Assembly: GCA_023386235.1 (NCBI GenBank)
Contig: JAEWKC010000006.1
Location: 62,001 to 126,000, forward strand
Reading direction: 5' to 3'
DNA from: Bacteroidota bacterium
Lineage (GTDB): Bacteria; Bacteroidota; Bacteroidia; Chitinophagales; Chitinophagaceae
DNA: 64,000 bases
The position numbers and the translations under genes were made by a program. Below the pieces are notes generated by a model that had not been told where the DNA came from, ran no database searches, and worked only from the letters and a program-made list of their open reading frames with translations. The first letter of the stretch is position 1. Each line of letters starts with the position of its first letter. Below are positions 15,541 to 24,803 of this stretch, piece by piece.

Positions 15541-16254
15541 TTAAATTAAATGAGACAGAATAATTCCAAGCGCTACACCCGCATTGAGTGATTCTGCTTT
15601 GCCGTGAGCCGGGATGGTGATTTTCTCCGAAATATACGGATGCAGATATTCGCGTATGCCTTTTGATTCATTGCCGATCAAAATAATTCCTTCCTTTATT
15701 GTACTGTGCTGTTGAATATTATTTCCATTAAGCATGGCTGCATACACCTTATGCTTAGTATCTTTTAGAAAAACATCTAAATCGGTATAAGTAATATTTA
15801 CTCTGAACAGACTGCCCATAGTAGCTTGTATTACTTTAGGATTGTATTCATCAGCCGTATCCTTAGAAGCTATAATATGTTCAATGCCAAACCAGTCAGC
15901 TATTCTGATAATGGTACCCAGATTTCCCGGATCCTGTATACCATCGAGCATAACAGCCAAACCCGGAATGATACTGTTCACAGGCTTTTTTTCTACGAGT
16001 GCCAATACCTGGTTGGGCGTTTCCAGGCTGCTGATTTGTTTTAATTCTGCCGCGGATATTTCTTCTACTTTTAAAGAACCTTTATAAGATTGCAGCCAAT
16101 TTGCTTCCGTGGCGTATATTTGACGAATATTTAAAGTGGAGTTAAGAAGCTCTGAAACTATCTTAGGGCCTTCTGCCACAAAAATATTTTCTTCATCCCT
16201 GCGTTTTTTTAGATGAAGACTTTGAATATATTTGATATTGTTTTTAGAAATCAT
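15541..16254 (-). CDS. SpoU/TrmH-family RNA 2'-O-methyltransferase
   Basis: A 237-residue SPOUT methyltransferase. An N-terminal substrate-binding domain (EENIFVAEGPKIVSELLNS) is followed by the three knot motifs: LDGIQDPGNLGTIIRIADWF (motif 1), ILIGNESKGI (motif 2) and IPAHGKAESLNAGVALGI (motif 3). It probably methylates a ribose in rRNA or tRNA; the exact nucleotide cannot be told. The start codon lies 3 bases from that of the divergent Omp85 gene, so its promoter must lie within that gene. Confidence 0.88.
   Translation of the reverse strand: MISKNNIKYIQSLHLKKRRDEENIFVAEGPKIVSELLNSTLNIRQIYATEANWLQSYKGSLKVEEISAAELKQISSLETPNQVLALVEKKPVNSIIPGLAVMLDGIQDPGNLGTIIRIADWFGIEHIIASKDTADEYNPKVIQATMGSLFRVNITYTDLDVFLKDTKHKVYAAMLNGNNIQQHSTIKEGIILIGNESKGIREYLHPYISEKITIPAHGKAESLNAGVALGIILSHLI
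16227..16234 (+). promoter_or_regulatory. -7 promoter element for the Omp85 gene, inside the SpoU coding region
   Basis: TATATTTG, an exact TAnnTTTG match, 23 bases before the Omp85 start codon and overlapping the first codons of the divergent methyltransferase. The region 19 bases upstream is T-rich but lacks TTTG. Confidence 0.5.
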
Positions 16255-16257
16255 TGA

Positions 16258-18672
16258 ATGAGGTTAATAAATAATACATTAATATTAATAGCGTTTCTGC
16301 TTTTTTTCTTCTGCTCTTGCAGCACGGTAAAGAATGCACCCATTGGTGTACCTTTCGTTTACGACAACGAAGTTAAAATTATTGACAAGAATATTCCAAA
16401 TGATGAAAGAAAATATTTGGAAGGAAATCTTGCAGGCTATTGGCACGACAGTTTACAAACTAACCAGGTAAGAAAATTTTTAATTGCCTCGGTACGAGAA
16501 AATCCTCCTGTTTTAGATACCATAAATGTATCACACTCTGTAAGCTATATGAACAGCTATTTACAGTCTATATCTTTTTACGACGCGGAAATAAAGGATT
16601 CCATTAAGATTGACAGCAGCAACAAAGCGCAGCAAAAGGCTTACGTTACCATGTATATCAAAACAGGAAAACCCACCATTATAGATACATTTGGCAATGA
16701 CTTTGCAAACGATACATTGCAATATCTGGCGCAAAGCCATATAGAGAAAACCAATATCAGAGAAGGAAGAACAAGGCTTACAAGAAATAATATTTCTAAT
16801 GAACTGGACAGGGTGTTGGGCGTATTCAGAAACAATGGTTATTATTTTCTCCGTAAAAATAATCTGGTGGCGGAGGTAGATACGGTGGATGCAGCTTTGC
16901 TGAATCTTACCTTAGATCCTATAGAGCAAGCCGTAAAGATGGCAGAAATTTCCGCAAGAATGAAAACGCAGCCGAAGGCTTCGGTTTTTATTAAAGAAAG
17001 ACGAAATGAAGACTCTGCTTTGGTGGTAGCCGGCGCCAATGATTTTAAAGTGTTTAAAGTAGGAAGAGTTAACTTTTTTCCTGAAATGAATATTACAGAT
17101 ATCCCGGATTCTGTGTTGAAATACAAAGACAATTTTTCTCAGATATACACTACACAGCGTACGGGTAATGTTTCTATTTATCAAGATATAGGGAAATTTC
17201 ACCGGCGGCCGCTGCTGGAACATTTATACATTCTCCCCGGCACTTTGTATAACGATAGCATGTATTTTAAAACATTGAACAATCTTAGCTCTATCGGTGC
17301 TTGGCAGTCTGTTGATGCAAGAACTGTTTTGCGCGGCGATACCGCGATTGATTTTAACTTCTTCATGGTACCTGCTTTGCAGCAAAATGTAACGGTAGAC
17401 GTGGAAGCCAGCAGAAACACAGGCGACTATCTTTTCTCTTCCAACTTATTCGGACTGGCGCTGAATCTTAGCTTTAGAAACCGTAACGTATGGAAAAGAG
17501 CCATACAGGCTACTTCGTCTTTACGCGCGGGCGTAGAACTTAACCTAACTAACAGCAGCGCTCCCGGCGGTTTATTGCAAACGCTGCAATTAGGAGCCGG
17601 GCAATCATTGGTTTTCCCAAGGTTCGTAGTACCTTTTAACAGAATAAGGGCTAAGAATTACGATAACGTACGCACGGTGGTAAACCTGAATGCCAGCTAT
17701 ACCGATAGACGGGAATATTTCAGATTGCGCTCCGTTATTGCCAACTGGGGATACGAGTGGCAGCATGGTGCGCAGTCATGGCAATACCGACCTATCAATG
17801 CGGAGCTTTACGGCTTAGATACACTGCGCTTGTTGCGTTCGGCGTTTCAGACCAATCCTTTTCTTACCAAAGCATTCAATACCGGTACGGTTATCAGCCA
17901 ACAGTTGTCGTGGCGCTACACATTTCCCAATAAACGAATAAATGGTACTAATTTTCTCAGGGCGGGAGTAGAAGAAGCAGGCGCGTTGATAGGCTTGATC
18001 CCCTCATTGCGCGATAATATTTATCGGTTTGTACGTTTAGAAACAGAATACATCAAGCATTATAATTACCGTAAAACTTCGTTGGCCTTAAGAGGATTTG
18101 GCGGCATTGGGTATAATTATAATAATCAGGATAAGTTTGGCAGTACATTGCCTTTCTTTAAACAATTTATAGCAGGCGGTCCCAACAGCATGCGTGGCTG
18201 GAACCTGCGCCAACTGGGCTTGGGAAGCTCTTTGCAGAGCGATACTTCCAGTATTTTCCGCGACAGGTATGGCGATATGCAGCTGGAAGCCAACGTAGAG
18301 TATCGCTTTCCATTATTCAGAATAAGCAGCGTACGCTTTAACAGCGCCGTTTTTGCCGATGTGGGGAATGTGTGGAACGTAAGAAAAGAAGAAGCCTTGC
18401 CCAATAGTGAATTTAATTTTTCCCGTTTTGGAAAAGATATCGCAATTGCAGTAGGTACCGGGCTGCGTATGGATTTTAGCTATTTTCTTATCCGCTTCGA
18501 TATCGGGTTTAAGCTAAAAGACCCGGCACGCATAGAAAATAACGGCTGGCTTAACCCATTTGAGTTTACCTGGAGAAATAATGAATTTCCTGTAAGAGAA
18601 AATCCGCTTACCGGAAGATCAATGTACAGAAACAACTACGCCTTGCAGTTGGGTATCGGTTTGCCTTTTTAG
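16258..18672 (+). CDS. BamA/TamA (Omp85) family outer membrane lipoprotein
   Basis: An 804-residue outer membrane protein. A lipoprotein signal (LLFFFCSCSTVKN, acylated Cys about residue 21) precedes a POTRA-like periplasmic region (about 30-370) and a 16-strand-type barrel of Omp85 type. The conserved barrel motif appears as NSMRGWNLRQLG (R-G-W, about residue 645), and the last residues end in an aromatic-rich strand (YALQLGIGLPF). Bacteroidota carry several such proteins that insert barrel proteins or export surface lipoproteins. Its exact client is unknown. It has no intergenic room for a promoter. Confidence 0.88.
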   Translation: MRLINNTLILIAFLLFFFCSCSTVKNAPIGVPFVYDNEVKIIDKNIPNDERKYLEGNLAGYWHDSLQTNQVRKFLIASVRENPPVLDTINVSHSVSYMNSYLQSISFYDAEIKDSIKIDSSNKAQQKAYVTMYIKTGKPTIIDTFGNDFANDTLQYLAQSHIEKTNIREGRTRLTRNNISNELDRVLGVFRNNGYYFLRKNNLVAEVDTVDAALLNLTLDPIEQAVKMAEISARMKTQPKASVFIKERRNEDSALVVAGANDFKVFKVGRVNFFPEMNITDIPDSVLKYKDNFSQIYTTQRTGNVSIYQDIGKFHRRPLLEHLYILPGTLYNDSMYFKTLNNLSSIGAWQSVDARTVLRGDTAIDFNFFMVPALQQNVTVDVEASRNTGDYLFSSNLFGLALNLSFRNRNVWKRAIQATSSLRAGVELNLTNSSAPGGLLQTLQLGAGQSLVFPRFVVPFNRIRAKNYDNVRTVVNLNASYTDRREYFRLRSVIANWGYEWQHGAQSWQYRPINAELYGLDTLRLLRSAFQTNPFLTKAFNTGTVISQQLSWRYTFPNKRINGTNFLRAGVEEAGALIGLIPSLRDNIYRFVRLETEYIKHYNYRKTSLALRGFGGIGYNYNNQDKFGSTLPFFKQFIAGGPNSMRGWNLRQLGLGSSLQSDTSSIFRDRYGDMQLEANVEYRFPLFRISSVRFNSAVFADVGNVWNVRKEEALPNSEFNFSRFGKDIAIAVGTGLRMDFSYFLIRFDIGFKLKDPARIENNGWLNPFEFTWRNNEFPVRENPLTGRSMYRNNYALQLGIGLPF

Positions 18673-18760
18673 AAAACTGATCCATACCAGCAAAATTAAT
18701 TTTATCATTCAAAACGCAAGTATTAATTTTAGTTATTCATTAAAATTAAAAACTTAAATC

Positions 18761-19345
18761 ATGAAGAAAATCTATCTATTATGCGTAATGCTAGTTGTAT
18801 TGTCAATCTATGTATCTGCTCAAACAGAACAAGGCCGCTGGATGCTTTCGGGAAAAACAGGAATGCATTTTAGTCATTCTTTTTCAGAAGTCTTGCCAAG
18901 AACCCAACCTATTCAAACCAGTACAACGATCAATCAATTTTCAATTAATCCTTCTTTTGGTTATTTTGTTGCGGATAATTTAGCCGTAAATTTGTCTTCT
19001 AATTTTATGTCTACTAAGCAGGATGGATATACAGCAGAAAATCAATTATCTGTTTTGCCCGGACTAATCTACTTTCTTCCTACAACGTCGCAACTTCGCC
19101 CGTTTGTACAGGCCGGTGCAGGATATACACTTTCAAGCGTGAATAACGATAGCAGCAATACTACTAAATTCGGTGGATTTGCTTTCGGTGGCGGTGTGGG
19201 CGTATCTTATTTTATCAACAGAAGTTTTTCTCTTGATTTAGGCGCTCAGTATTTGCAAATGGATTTGAAGAATAAGGATAACAGTAGCCTGAAACTAAGA
19301 GGTCAATCCTTGACCGGATTGATTGGTTTTTCTTTATTCTTATAA
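18761..19345 (+). CDS. Small outer membrane beta-barrel protein
   Basis: A 194-residue protein with a signal peptide (about 1-20, ending SAQ) and alternating beta strands separated by short turns (GYFVADNLAVNLSS, AFGGGVGVSYFINRSFSLDL), ending LTGLIGFSLFL, typical of OmpA-like eight-stranded porins of the OMP_b-brl type. No OmpA peptidoglycan-binding domain follows. The function is unknown. It overlaps the end of the convergent gene by 6 bases. Confidence 0.75.
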   Translation: MKKIYLLCVMLVVLSIYVSAQTEQGRWMLSGKTGMHFSHSFSEVLPRTQPIQTSTTINQFSINPSFGYFVADNLAVNLSSNFMSTKQDGYTAENQLSVLPGLIYFLPTTSQLRPFVQAGAGYTLSSVNNDSSNTTKFGGFAFGGGVGVSYFINRSFSLDLGAQYLQMDLKNKDNSSLKLRGQSLTGLIGFSLFL

Positions 19346-20110
19346 TTGCTTTTCACTTAAATAGCGCCAATATCTTTTGGGAAGAAATTGTGTGTGCAGT
19401 TTCGTATTTTTTCGTTCTTTGATATTTACACTGCTGTAATAATCCTTCCAAAGTGTCTGATATAATGCTTCCTGCTCTTCGGCTACAGAATCGGGAAGCA
19501 TTGTGTTTTGCTGATTTTGCATTTGAGGGTCAAAGTTTAATTGTATTTCTTCAACCGTATGCAGATTGTAATGCAATCCGTAATCTCTCTTTTTATCGTA
19601 TATGATCCATTGCTGATCGGCGAAGCGGTTTTTAAAATGCGTGGACAGCAAAGGTAAAATATTGTGATCGGGCTCTATGGCCGCGTAATACATATTATCT
19701 TTAGTTTTTTGAAAACGGATAAAGCCTTTCATCCTGTGCCGCTCATGCTGCACCTTGCGCGAAAGTTTATTCACGGCCAAAATATGTTCACTGCCGTAGT
19801 TGGTATAAACAATCGTTTTTGAGTCGAAAAAATAGCAGATGCAATCAAATAAAGCCTGATAAGATTCGGGCAATTCAGAGAGAAAAGTACAATACAGTTT
19901 CAGCTGCCATTCTTCGGTTATCTTTTTTTGCAAACCCTTCCAAACCCGCATTGCTCTTACATCATCTGCATAAATAATTATTTCGTCATTTATTAAAGAA
20001 GGTGTATGCAGCCTTTGCGGTATAACTTTTACATGATTGTCTTTTCTGAAATAATATTCAAATACACAGCATAAAAATCCTCTTAATGTATTATCAAAAA
20101 TATAGGTCAT
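19340..20110 (-). CDS. DUF4130/TIGR03915-type DNA metabolism protein, partner of the radical-SAM protein
   Basis: A 256-residue protein of the TIGR03915 type with a DUF4130 region in the middle. Recognisable features are HRMKGFIRFQKTKDNMYYA (about residues 141-159), DYGLHYN (about 190) and the C-terminal LPKRYWRYLSE, all characteristic of the family. Its ATG overlaps the TGA of the radical-SAM gene by 4 bases (ATGA), so synthesis is coupled. The pair is found in many bacteria and annotated as putative DNA modification or repair, but I know of no established biochemistry for it. Confidence 0.8.
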   Translation of the reverse strand: MTYIFDNTLRGFLCCVFEYYFRKDNHVKVIPQRLHTPSLINDEIIIYADDVRAMRVWKGLQKKITEEWQLKLYCTFLSELPESYQALFDCICYFFDSKTIVYTNYGSEHILAVNKLSRKVQHERHRMKGFIRFQKTKDNMYYAAIEPDHNILPLLSTHFKNRFADQQWIIYDKKRDYGLHYNLHTVEEIQLNFDPQMQNQQNTMLPDSVAEEQEALYQTLWKDYYSSVNIKERKNTKLHTQFLPKRYWRYLSEKQL

Positions 20111-21366
20111 TGAAAAAGACTGAGTTGGTTAGAAATAGCGGACCTGTATTTACTGTTGCCATTATGCAAAATGGCTTTTTTGATATGTAGGGCATCGGGG
20201 TCTTTGATCTGAAAAGGTGTATCTGCGCAAACAATAAAATGTTGCGCGCGATTGAAGGAAATACCTATTTTTTTTAACTGATCTGTTCGCAGGCTGCCGA
20301 ATTTTCTTGCCTGTATTATTTTCCTGGCAGAGCCTATGCCAATGCCCGGGACGCGCATGATCATTGAATAATCCGCTTTGTTTACATCAATCGGAAACAG
20401 GTGCAGGTTACGCAGTGCCCAACTGAGTTTGGGGTCAATATCAATATCAAGATTGGGATTTTTGTCATTCAAAATTTCAGCCACATCAAACTTATAAAAA
20501 CGCAGTAGCCAGTCGGTTTGGTACAGGCGGTTTTCTCTTAAAAGCGGCGGCTGGCTTCCTATTGCGGGTAAGCGCGCATCATTGTTTACGGGAAGGTAAC
20601 CGGAATAATAAACACGTTTCAGCGCGTATGTTTTATAAAATTCGCTTGCCGTGTACATGATATCCTTATCCGATTCGGGAGTGGCGCCTATTACCATTTG
20701 CGTACTTTGTCCCGCCGGTACAAACTTTGGTGTATGCTTTATTAGTTTTCTTTCATCTTTAAAAGCGATAAGTTTATGTTGAATAAGCGAGAGTTCTTTT
20801 CTTACTTCGGTATGGGATTTTTCAGGAGCAACAAGCTGCAACCCCGCTTCCGTGGGCATTTCCAAATTAATGCTCATGCGGTCGGCATACAATCCTGCTT
20901 CTGTTACCAGTTCCTGGCTGGCGCCGGGAATGGTTTTTAAATGAATGTACCCGTTAAATTTTTCTTCGAGCCGCAAACGCTTTACTATGCGAAGCAATCG
21001 TTCCATGGTATAATCGGCATTTTTAAAAATACCTGAACTTAAAAAAAGTCCTTCTATAAAATTCCGGCGATAAAAATTCATGGTTAGTTCTACTACTTCA
21101 TCAACCGTGAAAGCCGCGCGTTTGGTATCATTGCTTCTTCTTGAAGAGCAGAAAGCACAATCATAGATACAAAAATTTGTGAGCAATATTTTTAACAGTG
21201 ATATGCACCTGCCGTCTTCGGTAAAGCTGTGGCAAATGCCAGATGCCGCGCCGTTGCCCAAACCTTTGTTGTGATTCTCGCGTTTGCTTCCGCTTGACGC
21301 GCAAGATACATCGTACTTTGCCGCCGCCGATAGTATTTGTAATTTTTCCCGTATTCTTTCAGACAT
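20107..21366 (-). CDS. Putative DNA modification/repair radical-SAM protein (TIGR03916-type)
   Basis: A 419-residue radical-SAM enzyme. The cluster motif is C66-x3-C70-x2-C73 in LLTNFCIYDCAFCSSRRSND, preceded by further cysteines C22, C45 and C54 (SCASSGS, SGICHSF, DGRCISL). A helix-hairpin-helix (MRVPGIGIGSARKIIQAR, about residues 345-362) suggests nucleic-acid binding. The start is the ATG at 21366; an earlier one adds nine residues without family support. It shares an operon with the DUF4130 protein. Spore photoproduct lyase is a distant relative, so repair of a lesion or a base modification is plausible but unproven. Confidence 0.82.
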   Translation of the reverse strand: MSERIREKLQILSAAAKYDVSCASSGSKRENHNKGLGNGAASGICHSFTEDGRCISLLKILLTNFCIYDCAFCSSRRSNDTKRAAFTVDEVVELTMNFYRRNFIEGLFLSSGIFKNADYTMERLLRIVKRLRLEEKFNGYIHLKTIPGASQELVTEAGLYADRMSINLEMPTEAGLQLVAPEKSHTEVRKELSLIQHKLIAFKDERKLIKHTPKFVPAGQSTQMVIGATPESDKDIMYTASEFYKTYALKRVYYSGYLPVNNDARLPAIGSQPPLLRENRLYQTDWLLRFYKFDVAEILNDKNPNLDIDIDPKLSWALRNLHLFPIDVNKADYSMIMRVPGIGIGSARKIIQARKFGSLRTDQLKKIGISFNRAQHFIVCADTPFQIKDPDALHIKKAILHNGNSKYRSAISNQLSLFQ

Positions 21367-21479
21367 TTTTATTAAAATCTTATTTGCTAACAAATTTAGT
21401 ATATTGAATTTATTTTAGCTAAAAATATTGGCAAAAAAAATAAATTGTTTTTTTGTAACATTGTGTTTTAAATTTTAAT

Positions 21480-22358
21480 ATGAAACAGGTTGGACATATA
21501 TTCAAAGTTTGTGTTTTTTTAATATTGCATTATTTAGTTGCTTCTGCATTGGCTTACCTTATTTATGCGGGTATTAGCTATCTTGTAAATAAAAGAATTG
21601 ATGCGGGGTTACAAGAGAGTAATCAATGGTTAATGGCAATAATGTACGCGTTGAATATATTTTTTCTTATTTTCTTATTCAGACAAAACCGCCCGGCATT
21701 TTTTAAAGCGTTTCATAAAAGCCCGGTCAACGTTTTGCTTTACTCGTTATACGGGTTGATATTCACCACTATTTTCATTGCCGCACTGTATGGGATATTG
21801 TTTTTGTTTACCGATATTCAATTTGCATACAAAGGAGAAAGCTTCGCTGTGCTTAGCAAATGGTTTGTGATGTTATATTTTGCCGCGATGCTGGAAGAAG
21901 TGCTGTGCCGCAATTTAATGCTCGACAGGTTGATCAATGAAAAAGGCTACAATCCTTTATTGGTGCTGATTACAAGCTCTTTACTCTTTTCATTACTACA
22001 CTTATTCAACGATAATTTTTCAGTTATTCCTTTTATCAATATAGTGTTGGTAGGTATTATTTTCGGGATTGTTTATTTAAAATACAAGAATATTTATCTG
22101 GTTACAGCTATTCATTTCTTTTGGAATTATATTACCGGCTTGGTACTGGGAAGCCACGTCAGCGGTATAGCTATGCCTTCTGTTCTTACTTATAATTTAT
22201 CGGCTGACAGTTTGATAAGTGGCGGAGCATTTGGCATAGAAGGTTCAATCATCCTGCTTCTGCTTCAGGTATTGGTAATAGCTGCTTTCACACCTTTTTT
22301 ATTACAATTGAATAACAACTACAAGGTCAAATCTTGCCATTGTGATATTTTAGCATAA
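21480..22358 (+). CDS. CPBP family intramembrane metalloprotease
   Basis: A 292-residue membrane protein with about eight hydrophobic helices. The CPBP/CAAX signature is present: MLEEVLCRNLM (E-E-x3-R, about residues 139-149), SLLFSLLHLF with the second-motif His, and IHFFWNY with the third. These are presumed membrane glutamic proteases of the Rce1 type; targets are unknown. It ends 33 bases before hisF, but is probably not part of the histidine unit. Confidence 0.82.
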   Translation: MKQVGHIFKVCVFLILHYLVASALAYLIYAGISYLVNKRIDAGLQESNQWLMAIMYALNIFFLIFLFRQNRPAFFKAFHKSPVNVLLYSLYGLIFTTIFIAALYGILFLFTDIQFAYKGESFAVLSKWFVMLYFAAMLEEVLCRNLMLDRLINEKGYNPLLVLITSSLLFSLLHLFNDNFSVIPFINIVLVGIIFGIVYLKYKNIYLVTAIHFFWNYITGLVLGSHVSGIAMPSVLTYNLSADSLISGGAFGIEGSIILLLLQVLVIAAFTPFLLQLNNNYKVKSCHCDILA

Positions 22359-22391
22359 TAATTTCCGTTTTGTTGTTAAATTGCAGCTTCT

Positions 22392-23150
22392 ATGCTTACA
22401 AAGAGAATTATACCGTGTCTGGATATTAAAGAGGGTCGAACCGTAAAAGGCATCAACTTTGTGGAACTGCGCGATGCGGGCGATCCTGTGGAGTTGGGAA
22501 AGCTGTATGCCGAACAGGGCGCAGATGAGCTTGTTTTTTTAGATATTACCGCTACTGTTGAAAAGCGTAAAACATTAAGTGAACTGGTCAATAAAATCGC
22601 GCACAATATTAATATTCCTTTTACAGTGGGAGGAGGCATTTCCTCAGTGGAAGATGTAAGCGTTTTGCTGCAAAACGGCGCTGATAAAATTTCGGTAAAC
22701 AGCTCTGCCGTGCGCCATCCGCAACTCATCAATGATTTGGCAAAAGAATTTGGCAGCCAGTGTGTAGTACTGGCCATTGATACTAAAAAAGAAGCAGACG
22801 GCGAATGGTATGTGTACCTCAATGGCGGCAGGTTAAAGACAGCTATTAAATGCAGGGAATGGGCAAGAGAAGCCGTTGATTTAGGAGCAGGTGAAATTTT
22901 GCTTACGTCTATGAATCATGACGGCACCAAGCAAGGCTTCGCGCTGGATATCACCAGGGATTTGTCAGAAGAACTACATGTACCGATCATTGCCAGCGGC
23001 GGTGGCGGCACGTGCGCGCATTTTGCTGATGTATTCCTGCAAGCGAATGCCGACGCGGCTTTGGCGGCAAGCATTTTTCATTATAAAGAAATTGAGATTA
23101 CAGCATTAAAAAAATATTTACACGATAAAAAAATACCGGTAAGGATATAG
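22392..23150 (+). CDS. hisF: Imidazole glycerol phosphate synthase cyclase subunit
   Basis: A 252-residue TIM barrel enzyme that, with HisH, makes imidazole glycerol phosphate and AICAR. Diagnostic segments are RIIPCLDIKEGRTVKG with the catalytic Asp at the N terminus, FTVGGGISSV, the second catalytic Asp in GAGEILLTSMNHDGTKQG and IIASGGGGT. The rest of the histidine operon (hisG-D-C-B-H-A) is not upstream, so hisF and hisIE form a detached pair here. Confidence 0.95.
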   Translation: MLTKRIIPCLDIKEGRTVKGINFVELRDAGDPVELGKLYAEQGADELVFLDITATVEKRKTLSELVNKIAHNINIPFTVGGGISSVEDVSVLLQNGADKISVNSSAVRHPQLINDLAKEFGSQCVVLAIDTKKEADGEWYVYLNGGRLKTAIKCREWAREAVDLGAGEILLTSMNHDGTKQGFALDITRDLSEELHVPIIASGGGGTCAHFADVFLQANADAALAASIFHYKEIEITALKKYLHDKKIPVRI

Positions 23151-23207
23151 CAGTACTAAATATAAAGAATGTAGTACTTTGATTTTATTTAGATTTAATT
23201 ATTTACA

Positions 23208-23804
23208 ATGGAGATTAATTTTTTAAAATATACAGACGGTCTGGTACCCGCGATTATTCAGGATAATAAAACAAAAATGGTGTTGATGATGGGTTTTATG
23301 AACCAGGAAGCGTTGGATAAAACAAAGGAAACAGGCAGGGTTACTTTCTACAGCAGAAGTAAAAACAGGCTGTGGACAAAAGGCGAGCAGAGTGGAAATT
23401 TTCTTTTACTGAAAGAAATAAAATCCGATTGCGATAATGATACACTTTTGATAAAAGCTGAACCTGTAGGCCCTGTTTGCCATACAGGCGCAGACACCTG
23501 TTGGAACGAAGAAAATATGGCAGACGATTTTTTATTGTATCTGGAATCTGTAATTGAAGGCCGAAAAAGCCAGGATGCTGATAAATCGTACGTTTCCAGT
23601 CTTTTTAAAAAAGGTACGAATAAGATTGCCCAGAAAGTAGGCGAGGAAGCCGTGGAGCTGGTAATTGAAGCAAAAGATACAAACGATGATCTTTTTCTGA
23701 ATGAGGCCGCCGATCTTTTATTTCATTATTTGATATTGTTGAATCACAAAGGTTTCAGATTAAACGATGTGCTGAATATCTTAAAAAGCAGGCATAAGAA
23801 ATAA
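23208..23804 (+). CDS. hisI: Bifunctional phosphoribosyl-AMP cyclohydrolase/phosphoribosyl-ATP pyrophosphatase
   Basis: A 198-residue HisIE fusion covering histidine steps 2 and 3. The N-terminal cyclohydrolase half (about 1-105) has TFYSRSKNRLWTKGEQSGN and the metal-binding CHTGADTCW; the C-terminal pyrophosphatase half (about 110-198) has KIAQKVGEEAVELVIEAK. It lies 57 bases after hisF; between them is a 7-bp inverted repeat (AGTACTA/TAGTACT, 23152-23178). The next gene's ATG begins immediately after its stop codon. Confidence 0.95.
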   Translation: MEINFLKYTDGLVPAIIQDNKTKMVLMMGFMNQEALDKTKETGRVTFYSRSKNRLWTKGEQSGNFLLLKEIKSDCDNDTLLIKAEPVGPVCHTGADTCWNEENMADDFLLYLESVIEGRKSQDADKSYVSSLFKKGTNKIAQKVGEEAVELVIEAKDTNDDLFLNEAADLLFHYLILLNHKGFRLNDVLNILKSRHKK

Positions 23805-24644
23805 ATGTTCTTCCAAAAAATCATACTCTGTTTATTATGTGTATTTGTTTGTATCGCTTCCGATGCACAAAAGATCCTCGCTTCTGTTTCATCTCTTGAA
23901 GGATATGCATTGTACGAATCGGGCATAAAATCTTATGAAGACTCCGTTTTATATTACAGGAATGAAGCGGCAGGCAATTATACCCCGTCTGAAAGAAAGA
24001 TCATACTTGAAAAATATGCCGATGCCATAAAATCTTACAGAAGCAGATTGGCATCTTTCACCCGGCAGCATAAAAACAATGAATGGAGCGCTATTGCACT
24101 GCTTTCGGCGGTTTACACACAGCCAGAGAATGATTTTTCTGTTATAGAAAAACAAGCTGACGTTATTGAGAGCGGGGCAGCACAAAATAAATACCTGGCA
24201 GAATTAATGGATATAATCCGTGCCAGGAAAAACATTGCCACAAAGTATATGGCTGATTTCGCATTGCCTGATAAAAATGGCAGAAACAGTGCCTTATCTT
24301 CTATAAAAGGCAGGTACATTGTATTATCGTTTTGGGCAAGCTGGTGCCAGCCATGCAGGTATAAAAATGCACAGCTAAAAAAGGTCTATGATTTATATAA
24401 AAAGAAAGGATTGGAAGTGATTGGCGTTTCTCTTGACGAAAGTAAAACGTCTTGGCTAAATGCAATAAAAAGAGATGATACCAACTGGATCAATGTTGTT
24501 GCAGAAGAAGGCTTTAAAAGCAAAGTTGCTATAAGTTATAACGTTGTTAGCGTACCAAAAACATTTTTATTAGACGATAAAGGAAATATCCTTCATACCG
24601 ATTTGCAGATTGCGGATCTTATAAATTATTTACAAAAAATGTAG
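23805..24644 (+). CDS. TlpA-like thioredoxin-fold protein, exported
   Basis: A 279-residue protein with a signal peptide (about 1-21, ending SDAQ), a helical region of about 120 residues of the DUF4369-like position but without clear similarity, and a C-terminal thioredoxin domain with active site SFWASWCQPCRYKNA (CQPC, about residues 183-186). Its start codon directly follows the hisIE stop with no gap, implying translational coupling to a histidine gene, an odd pairing. Probably a periplasmic thiol reductase. Confidence 0.83.
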   Translation: MFFQKIILCLLCVFVCIASDAQKILASVSSLEGYALYESGIKSYEDSVLYYRNEAAGNYTPSERKIILEKYADAIKSYRSRLASFTRQHKNNEWSAIALLSAVYTQPENDFSVIEKQADVIESGAAQNKYLAELMDIIRARKNIATKYMADFALPDKNGRNSALSSIKGRYIVLSFWASWCQPCRYKNAQLKKVYDLYKKKGLEVIGVSLDESKTSWLNAIKRDDTNWINVVAEEGFKSKVAISYNVVSVPKTFLLDDKGNILHTDLQIADLINYLQKM

Positions 24645-24803
24645 CCCTTCTTACATTTCATTTTTATTCCCTTTCGGGTTTCTTCACATTTATCAAAAAA
24701 TAAGATTAAAACTTTTTGATTCAGGGCTTTTTGTTCTTTATGGCATGATTTTCAATAAGATATAAGGGAGTAACCATTATTAAACACTTAAAATAAACGA
24801 ATT

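Noticed and set aside
23152..23178. Attenuator or terminator between hisF and hisIE
   Set aside because: The 7-bp stem is weak and no leader peptide or alternative pairing is evident; the two genes are probably cotranscribed.
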